A DNA stretch of 64,000 bases, taken from Aspidiotus rigidus (lineage: Eukaryota > Arthropoda > Insecta > Hemiptera > Diaspididae). Numbering within the stretch: the first letter of the stretch is position 1; each line of letters opens with the position of its first letter. The position numbers were made by a program, and so were the translations under genes. The DNA lies in the NCBI GenBank assembly GCA_035079385.1, contig JAVHKY010000030.1, positions 8,037,001-8,101,000 of the forward strand, in the 5' to 3' direction. The notes beneath the pieces were generated by a model, which saw only the letters and a list, made by a program, of their open reading frames with translations, made no database searches and was not told the origin of the DNA. Below, one piece after another: positions 56,528 through 64,000 of this stretch.

Positions 56528-57905
56528 AGTTTACTCATTCTTTTTGAACGGTTATTGGTCAAACGGTCAACAAAGGGATTTCATTTCGGTTAACGGGAGT
56601 AACAGTTAAAATAACTGTTATTTTTCAATCCCTATGAGCAAACCCGGAGGGTGAGCAAATCCGGAGTTAATGTAGAGGAGTTTTTCATTTTGTGATTTTG
56701 CTTATTATTATTTCAAGATTCAAAATGTACTGAAGAATAGAATGTGAAATGCTCCGAACTATTCTTTGAGTAGACTATACTATATACTCTCCTTTGTGTT
56801 CCCTTTCTCTGCCGACCCTATTCCAGCTGATCAGCTTGTTTCATTTTTTTGCATTATTTTAACCTTCCTTGAAAAACCAGAAATACCTAGGTAGGTTACT
56901 CAGTAAAATTTATCATTTTTGTTATTCAGTACGTATCCGCCATCATACTGTTGGTATGGATGGGTTCAAGGATTATACACTACAGTTAGTAGTGTTATTA
57001 ATTAGTAGCCAGTAATATGTATATGATTTAGGAGGCATGTTATAGAGATGAAGGTGAGCATAGTACAGAGTACTCACTCATCGTCAACAATTTTCTCATT
57101 CTTTAATTTACTCATATTTCTGTCATTTTTTGTATTATTTTAACCTTCCACAAAAAACTAGAAATACCAATGGTCTTTGACCCACTATAACTACCAGCCC
57201 CTCTTTATCCAGAAATTATTATCATTTATTAAATACCTACATACAGTTGAGCGCACTGTACAAGTTTCACTATTTTAGAAGCTTTTTTCAACATTTCTGA
57301 CTAACCCAAAAAATTGTCTAATTTCCTACATATTGATATCTAATTATCTGAAATAAATATACGTTCATAAAAGTATTTCCCTTAATGTGCTATTCTATTT
57401 CACTCAATTTCACTCGCTCAGCACACTTTCCTTTAGTGTGATGTAGGGTGGTCTGTATAGTAGCAACATTCTTGGTTTAAGCATTGTTTGTTTCTTTCAA
57501 AATGATAGTACTTACTAACCTGATTCAAAATACATTTGCAAACCCTTCGCACTTGTCAACAATTGCGCACCTTATGCACCTAGTTGTAATAATACTATCC
57601 TACAGAATACGTATTTTATTTAGGATGATCTAAGTAAAATATGGGGGACTAATATCAACCTATATACAATGAAAAGATTAGAATCTACTTGATGGTGATG
57701 GAGAAGAAACAGTAGTATCCAAAGAAACACCCAAACAATTGAAATGAATTGGGCGATACCTCAATAAGCACAATCGACAAAAATATAATATACAATTAAT
57801 ATAAGCACCCAAACAATAAATTGGATAACGGCGAAATTAACTGGCGTCTAATCAAACAGAAATCTGACGGAATGGCATCATAATACCTATTTAGGGGTAC
57901 TGGTA

Positions 57906-58163
57906 GCGATCGCGCGCTACTGTCGACTCTCTTATTGACGTGACCATGTACAATTTCCCATTTAACTACGTGTTAACTAATCTCGAAATATCTCGGGAAC
58001 GAAAGCTTTAATTAATTGAAGAGAATAAATTTGATTAGCCTTTAAATTGTCTTTCAAATGAGACCATTTTCATTTTGGTCTGAACACTTTCGGAAAATGA
58101 TCAAGTTCTTTTTTTCCACACCATTGAAATTGTAGAGCGCGACTCTTTCGCGCTTGCACTCCG
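57906..58163 (-). repeat. 258-base dispersed repeat, copy B (inverted)
   Basis: This is the reverse-complement partner of 44544-44806. Shared landmarks are TGACCATGTACAATTTCCCA, TACGTGTTAACTAATCTCGA and the end CGCGCTTGCACTCCG. Length differs by small indels only, so both copies are of similar age. Confidence 0.85.
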
Positions 58164-58370
58164 AATTATCAAACGGAAAGAAAGTTCTTGACAATTTTTT
58201 TTTTCTGAGTAATGCTCGCTTCGCTCGCTTAATTTCTATGTGGTGCGAGCGAATGGTGCTCGCTTTGGCCTTGCGCTTTGGCTCGCTTTGCTCACTTAAT
58301 CGACCAATGAAAAAGCTCGTCTGCTACCCTCACGCTATTTGAAAATCTCTCACTGTACTGTGTGCAAGCC

Positions 58371-58693
58371 ATTACTTGATCCCTGAACAATTTGGCGCAA
58401 AAACCTGTTGCTATACTCTGTCCGCAAATAGAATGGGTCACGTCAACAAACCCGCGACCCGCTTTCATGCAAAAAAAATTGATTACGCTGCGAGGAAGCG
58501 GTTCGCGGGTTTGTTTAGGTGACCCATTCTATTTGCGGACAGAGTATAGGCAATGTGTGTCAAGTGTTCGCAAAAAGAGCGCATTTTTTCAAATATATGT
58601 GGCCATTTGAAAAAATGCGCTCTTTTTGCGAACACCTGACACGCGTTGTCTAGCAACGCGTTTTTGCGCCAAATCGTTCAGGGATCAAGTAAT
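58371..58693. mobile_element. Outer foldback element, host of the nested MITE
   Basis: ATTACTTGATCCCTGAACAA at the left matches its complement at the right (58674-58693) and the arms continue through TTTGGCGCAAAAAC. A second arm segment, GTTCGCAAAAAGAGCGCATT (about 58568-58587), pairs with AATGCGCTCTTTTTGCGAAC near 58614-58633 around a short loop. The left arm is interrupted by the 133-base MITE; the right arm is not. Without the insert it would be a nearly continuous hairpin of about 190 bases. No clean target duplication is seen. Confidence 0.85.
58414..58546. mobile_element. 133-bp palindromic MITE with TA target site, copy 2
   Basis: This copy has perfect termini, TACTCTGTCC...GGACAGAGTA, flanked by TA at 58412-58413 and 58547-58548. 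It is the same length as copy 1 (22341-22473). It lies in the left arm of the outer foldback, at GTTGC-TA|TA-GGCAA, where the uninterrupted right arm reads GTTGC-TA-GACAA in complement. Confidence 0.92.
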
Positions 58694-58732
58694 CGCTCCC
58701 CCACAGTAAATGTAAAGTAAACAAACACTGCG

Positions 58733-59222
58733 TTCTTTTATTATAAGCACGGTATAAGATGAAGAGGTAGTGACACGAACGTATTCTGACTGTGGTAAAC
58801 GCTGTCCGTGATTTTGAAGTAGTTCTGAACATCCCGAGCGCAGCGCTCGTGATGAAAGTGATGGGTAATGTACAGAGTCTTATGGGAACGCCGCTACTTT
58901 CAAAAATTTATTGCAGGATCAGGAATCAGCCGATGCATTTCATATTTGGCATAAAAATACCATTTAATCTACTCTATAAAATTTTGAAAGAATCATCCTT
59001 CTAAATAAATTCTTGGATTTTTTCTAATCATTGGAAATTTCATCAATACTATGGTACCAACGGTAACGTCTCGGCGCAGGTGGGGTGTAGAAGGAACAGG
59101 GAAACAGCCCGAGTGTTCGCTGCAAACCTAGCGGAAGTTTGTACATACAACTTCAAAACTGCGGACACGATTTTAGCGTTGTGTCATTACCTCTTCATCT
59201 TATACCGTGATTATAAGAGAAG
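58733..59222. mobile_element. 490-base inverted-repeat element
   Basis: CACGGTATAAGATGAAGAGG (about 58750-58769) is matched in reverse by CCTCTTCATCTTATACCGTG (about 59191-59210). The arms extend outward through TTATAA and inward, more weakly, through TGACAC and TGTCCG...TTTTGAAGT for about 90 bases. The interior has no recognisable coding content. It abuts the outer foldback by about 40 bases, so this is a cluster of palindromic elements. Confidence 0.75.
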
Positions 59223-59225
59223 ACT

Positions 59226-62200
59226 AGCCACTAGCCATGACGGCGCGCCTCTCTCGTTATCAAGTATTTTTGTATTTAGACATTTTTTTTTTTTTTTGGA
59301 ATTAAAAAAGTATATTTTTAATTTTTTGATACTTGTGTCATCTAAATTTTCAAGTGCGCCAGAACATACATGAGTACTGTATACTTTCGCTGTCTTTGAG
59401 TACAACTTATTTTTGATCTCAATTACAATTACATATGTGAGTATGTGACTCAGTGTGAGAGAAGGGTATTTAGCATACTGACTTAACCTAACCATGCTAA
59501 GCACCCTTCTGGTCTCACAGCGGGTCATATTATAAAAGAGAAGAACGTTGCAAATGAAACAAAATAATAGGTTCTCCGCCTTTTATGAAACAGTTTCTTC
59601 TGCAATGTAGATAAATTGTAATACCTTTGTAAATACTGTGATATGAGTTTTCTGAAAGCGATAGTAAAGTTTCAAAGTCAATCTATAGTGGCTGCCTATT
59701 AAAATATGAATATAAAATAAGTTTTGCAAGCAGATATATTCTGTACAACCCGTGGTCCTAGGGAATGAAACATTAGTGAAAATATAAAAATTTTACTTTA
59801 TTTTATAAAATATGTACAACTATAACTCAAAAAATTGTTACCTAACAAGCGAGAATACAGTATGAAGGTGCTTGTATAATCAAACATTGCTCTTCTCTTG
59901 GGATGGATAGCAAACCAATTTCTCGTTCGAATATTTTTTTAAATAATGAATAATGAGATCTCGCTCTCTTGGTGCAGATATAATACAAATTATGATTACA
60001 ATTACTTGTATAGTAATATTTTACAGAGTGCTTACAAACCCAAAAATTGACAGAAAATATCACCAATCATCAATTAATAACCTTCAGAAACTTGATTATT
60101 ACATACTTTCAACTTTGATTGTTATTACATATCATGAAAACGACAAAATAAGTGCAACCTCTGTGATTTGAGTCTCATTTCTTTCATTTTGAAAATTTGG
60201 AGTTCAAATGTTTTGTAACTGAATTCGACACCTGATGGTACCTACCTATCAAAGCAATCTTGTGTTTTTAGAGTCTGTAGTCACAATCTTAAAACGAAAG
60301 CTGATATTTTTCTTCAAAATATCCAAAAGCTAGCCGAAAAATGGCTGTAATATATCTTTCTGAAGCTAAAAGCCAAAGCTGTATTTTTCAGGGTTACAAG
60401 TTTAAGCCGAAAGCGCAAACCATATCGTTTGGCTGTCATTCACTGCTCTAAACTCAGATTGCTTTTTAAGTAAATACATCTGCTGAGTAGGCTATAGATC
60501 GGCATGTAACATTGTAATGTTGCATTTAACTACAACCAGTTATACTATTGACACTATTGTCACTTGTTTTCTCTGATAAGTGAATATCCTCTTGAATGGG
60601 CAAATTTTTCCTTTCTCTCACTCCCTCTTAATTAGAAAGACTCATTTGTTTTGAAAGTGTAGGTAGGTAGCGTTTATTGACTTTCGAATATAATTATCTT
60701 TGATTGCAAATTTTAATAACTAGAGAAACACAATAAACCTACTGAAAATCTATAGTATTCGTTTGACGTATTAGTGCTTTCATTTTCAGATTGTGCTATC
60801 TGTTTCATAGAAATTCTCTGATGACGAGCGAAAACTACATTTACATGTCAAATACTCCTTTCCATTGAATATTATTAAGCGTATATTTTGTAACTCATAT
60901 AACATCTTTGGTATATTTGTCGCAGTTTCGTATCAGGTAAATATGCATCTTCTCTATCTCATACTTAGATTGTTTATTCGCACTCAGAAAATGGACGACG
61001 AGTCGGTATATTTTTTTAAATCCTTAAATTTTCATGTTAAAGAACGATTTTATACAGGCCTATGAAGACGACAAAAAAAAAAATGGTCTTTCGTCTCCAA
61101 TATTTTATTGAGAATTTTGAAATAAGAATTCCGAGGAAAACAATATCGTAGAATCGAATGATATTTTCTAAATAAACAATAACTCCCTCCCTCGATTATT
61201 TACGTCAAACTCAATTTTATTCCATCATTTAAAAAAAAAAAAAAAAAAAAATTTAAGACTCTATTACCGTTCTCACAACATCCACAGTTCCACTCTTGTA
61301 ATGTTTAAATTATAACTTTGTACATTCCTTTATTTCAACCGCCGAGCCAATGGCCCTTGAGCAGCTCAGAGCTCGTTAAAAAAATAAAAAAAAAAAAAAA
61401 AAAAAAAAATATTAATTTTGTCATTATTGTTCTGTAATTTGTTAGAAATTAGCCCCTGATGAACCCGATGTACCTATTTTTTAATTGACGACAAAATATT
61501 CTACCCGTTGAGAATCAGAATTCTGAAAGAAGGCGAGAACATGCAACTTATTGCTATGTAAGTTATGTACATATATGCCCAAAAATTTGAGTAACAAAAC
61601 ACTGATTGAAAGAATTAACTTATTTCAAATATTTTAATATGTAGTTTCAAAATTACATAATCGATGAATAGAGTGACGAAATTGATTCATCTTGAATTCT
61701 GATGTAATAGTTCTTTCACGTGACCTCGATTTCGAAATTAAAAAAAAAAAAAAGAATTGAATAGACTCTTTATTGAAATTTGAATTTTTGTTTAACCATA
61801 TGGTTCGCTTTTTCGTAACTATTATTTTCAATGAAGCTTCAATTTTGAATGACAACAGATGACAAATTAATACCGCCTTAGAGGAGAGAATGATTCTACC
61901 GACTAGACGTTTAGTGGTGTGAAAATTTTCCTAAAAATCTGTTATTTAATCATGATTTCTTTGTCCCTTAATTATTTTCCTAGTCTTCCATCAGTTCGTC
62001 TTGAATTTTAGAGAGTTTGTTAGGAGTATAGCAGTTTGCGATATTAATTTTTATGATTCTAAGTGATTATGTACGAGTTGGAAAAATTTTCTGGTTTGAA
62101 TTTTTCTTTTTTGTCGATCGTGATCGCTATCATCAATTCAACTTATTTCCCCCGCACCATTTGAGGTGACCATATTCCCTCAATCATTTTTTACATTATT

Positions 62201-62357
62201 ATTACTATTATTCTCCTAACTTTTCCTTTCATCAATTCTTGCGCGCAATTAATCCATTTAGGTTTTGCTTTCAAGTGTACTTTTGAAGACGGTACATTTA
62301 TGCAGTACATTTAATAATTTTCTATATTCTTCAGACTTTTTGCAGCCTGGTCTTATA
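59226..62357. other. Gene-poor AT-rich stretch
   Basis: No gene, RNA or transposon end is recognised. Long A or T runs occur at about 59284-59299, 61231-61250, 61378-61410 and 61739-61754. Open frames are short and have no family resemblance. Confidence 0.55.
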
Positions 62358-62365
62358 CCTTATAA

Positions 62366-63896
62366 CAGCGCTTCTCAAACTGTGGTACATGTACCACTAG
62401 TGGTACGCGAAGAGGTTTGAAGTGGTACGTGACACAATCACTCAAAATGATGAAAAAAATTAAGGAAATTGAAATAGGCATGTACGTACGAGAAATATAA
62501 GATTATAGGTACTTCGTGTACAAAGCTACGAGTAAGTTTAGATAAATCAAGTCAAGGTCAAAAAGTTTCATGTTTGAAAAGGAGAAAAGCATTAATTTGC
62601 ATGAAAATTGTATATGTGTCGGATGATTGGAGTGACGAATGTTGCGTTGAGGTCATTGAGAAGATTTGAACCGATCGAATGAAATGTTTGTATTGTCTCG
62701 ACTTCTTCAATACGATTCATGAGATTTCCTTTGGAACCAAAATGATTCAATTTCCCGACGAGTTCGTTTATTTCTGTTTATTTCGGATTATTTCTGCATT
62801 AACTTATTTGCTTCGTTAACTTGTTTAATTTTTTGAAAATGTCGTTGCGAAAGTGGGTTTTGAAAACCTCATCTCAAAATGATTGAAGTGATCCTAGTCC
62901 TGATATAGAAAGTCGGAAACGTGCTGCGACATTCGAGTGTACAGAGGTTCCTCCTGTCAAGATAGCAAAAATATTGAAACCTACATCCATCAGTTCAGGT
63001 AGGAAATATGATACCTCTTACTTAGCTTTTGGATTCACCTTCACACTTAAGGAATACGAGCATATTCCTCAATGCGTCATTTGTGGTAAAACTCTCACCA
63101 ATGGAAGCATGAAGCCCTCTCTGCTATCACGACATTTGAAATCTGCTCATCCTGAATTGAGTAATAAACCAGAAGCATATTTTCAGCGCGGAAGTTGAAA
63201 AATTTGACTGCAATGAAGACGAAAGTGACTACCTTTTCAAAAGTGAACCTTCAGGCTCTTGAAGCCTCTTATCGTGTTAGTTTACGAATCGCTGAAGGCG
63301 GGAAGCCGCATACGGATGCTGAAAATATTGTTCTACCATGCGCAAAGGATATAGTGAGGTCAATGTTCGGTGAAAAGGGAGCGAGCGTTCTGGATAAAAT
63401 TCTCTTGTCTAACGATACATTCTCTCGACGCATTTCTGACATGGCGGTAGATGTGGAAGAGCAGCTGATTGAAGAATTGCAGTCAAGCCAATATTTTGCA
63501 CTTCAAATGGATGAGACCACAGACATTCGCAATGTAGCACAGTTGATAGCATTTGTAAGGTATGAAATTGAAAGCGGCATCAAAGAGGAGTACCTATTTT
63601 GCCTATCACTGGAGTGATGCACGACTGCATCTGAAATTTTTGAAGTGACTGATAAGTACATGAAGTGTCATAAAGTGGACTGGAAGAAGTGCATTGGATT
63701 TTGCTCAGATGGGGCGAGGGCAATGACCGGCATACACCGTGGTGTTGCAGTGAGAATATTATACTTACTTAGTTTTACGCATTTTTGTTATAATTATAAT
63801 ATTTTTCATACTGTAATTAAAAAATTTTTCAAGTGGTACGTCAGATTTGATGAATGTCAAAAAAGGTACGCGGATGGAAAAGTTTGAGAAGCGCTG
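62366..63896 (+). mobile_element. hAT transposon, internally deleted, with intact ends
   Basis: The 1,531-base element starts CAGCGCTTCTCAAACT and ends with the exact complement AGTTTGAGAAGCGCTG, flanked on both sides by CCTTATAA (62358-62365 and 63897-63904). Subterminal GTGGTAC words recur near the left end and GTGGTACGTC/GGTACGCG near the right. The first half of a transposase gene is present and the second half is missing, so it would need a helper enzyme to move. Confidence 0.95.
62839..63790 (+). pseudogene. hAT transposase, N-terminal part, broken
   Basis: A ZBED-like hAT transposase remnant. Reading starts at ATG 62839 but hits a stop at 62884-62886. The same frame then carries a BED-type zinc finger, CVICGKTL...LLSRHLKSAHPE (63074-63160). 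A frame change at about 63190 leads to a longer stretch with LQMDETTDI (first catalytic Asp, near 63510) and, after another stop at 63615-63617, FCSDGARAMTG (second Asp, near 63705). Sequence similarity ends after GVAVRI near 63757, so the third catalytic Glu and the C-terminal hATC dimerisation domain are absent. It cannot encode a working enzyme. Confidence 0.9.
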
Positions 63897-63904
63897 CCTT
63901 ATAA

Positions 63905-64000
63905 TTATAATATTATACTCAATCACTTCATTAAATTTCGTGGATCTTTCCCCACTACGTAACTACTAATCTGACATTGTAGCTTTCACCCCAACATCCG
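63905..64000. other. Right edge of the window
   Basis: AT-rich sequence after the hAT target duplication; nothing is recognised. Confidence 0.4.

Larger units (their letters stand above)
55490..57430. repeat. Degenerate dispersed repeats
   Basis: Similar blocks recur: GGCGCACTAG...CTTCACCAAAAATCTTAG (55510-55580), GACGCACTGGGC...TAACCCAAAAAATCCTG (55765-55835) and GCGCACTGTACA...TAACCCAAAAAATTGTC (57250-57320). TTATTTTAACCTTCC is at 56855 and 57140, each followed by an AAAAAC(C/T)AGAAATACC word. The pattern suggests old, fragmented copies of one element about 285-300 bases long. No gene is seen. Confidence 0.5.

Noticed and set aside
59080..59373. 97-codon plus-strand frame
   Set aside because: It runs across the right arm of the inverted-repeat element and a T-run; there is no family resemblance.

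Overview
The window is nuclear DNA of an arthropod, most likely an insect. It is AT-rich, its genes have many short GT-AG introns, the gene set is animal (including a germline vasa gene), and the gaps are full of DNA-transposon debris. The abundance of Mutator-like and hAT debris and the recurring TAGGTAC/TACCTA motifs would fit a sap-feeding hemipteran such as a scale insect, mealybug or aphid. That placement is inference, not proof.

Layout, left to right. (1) 34-5079 (+): 3' part of the HECT ubiquitin ligase Nedd4, with three WW domains and a full HECT domain. (2) 7611-10910 (+): synaptojanin as one uninterrupted 1,099-codon frame. (3) 18650-12459 (-): TRAPPC8 in 20 exons. (4) 21918-20572 (-): HemK/PrmC-type glutamine methyltransferase in 5 exons. 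(5) 27306-23082 (-): PIGN, the GPI ethanolamine phosphate transferase 1. (6) 28025-30960 (+): mitochondrial ATP synthase alpha subunit in 12 exons, divergent from PIGN. (7) 38629-31509 (-): a SWEET-type sugar transporter in 7 recognised exons, with large introns holding a satellite array, a Mutator-like insertion and foldback elements. (8) 39.6-42.1 kb: a bacterial-looking IS481 transposase remnant with an intrinsic-terminator-like hairpin, then a dead LINE fragment. (9) 43.4-44.8 kb: a hAT MITE with perfect 8-bp target duplications, a 553-bp foldback element with 7-bp duplications, and a dispersed repeat with an inverted second copy near 58 kb. (10) 46366-50244 (+): vasa. (11) 54249-51969 (-): a minimal EXOSC10/Rrp6 exonuclease. 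(12) 55.5-64 kb: no host gene recognised; degenerate repeats, a tRNA-derived SINE, nested palindromic elements and, at 62366-63896, an internally deleted hAT transposon with exact terminal repeats and target duplications.

The host genes are unrelated housekeeping genes (ubiquitylation, phosphoinositide turnover, ER-Golgi tethering, translation-release methylation, GPI anchors, ATP synthesis, sugar export, germline RNA helicase, RNA exosome). They do not form a pathway, and I see no clustered new multi-gene system. The most unusual items are the bacterial-type IS481 remnant beside a terminator, the nested palindromes whose partner arm preserves the empty target site, the satellite/Mutator nest inside the SWEET intron, the intronless synaptojanin, and the trimmed Rrp6. 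Exon boundaries were derived by hand from reading frame, splice motifs and remembered family similarity; no alignment was run.
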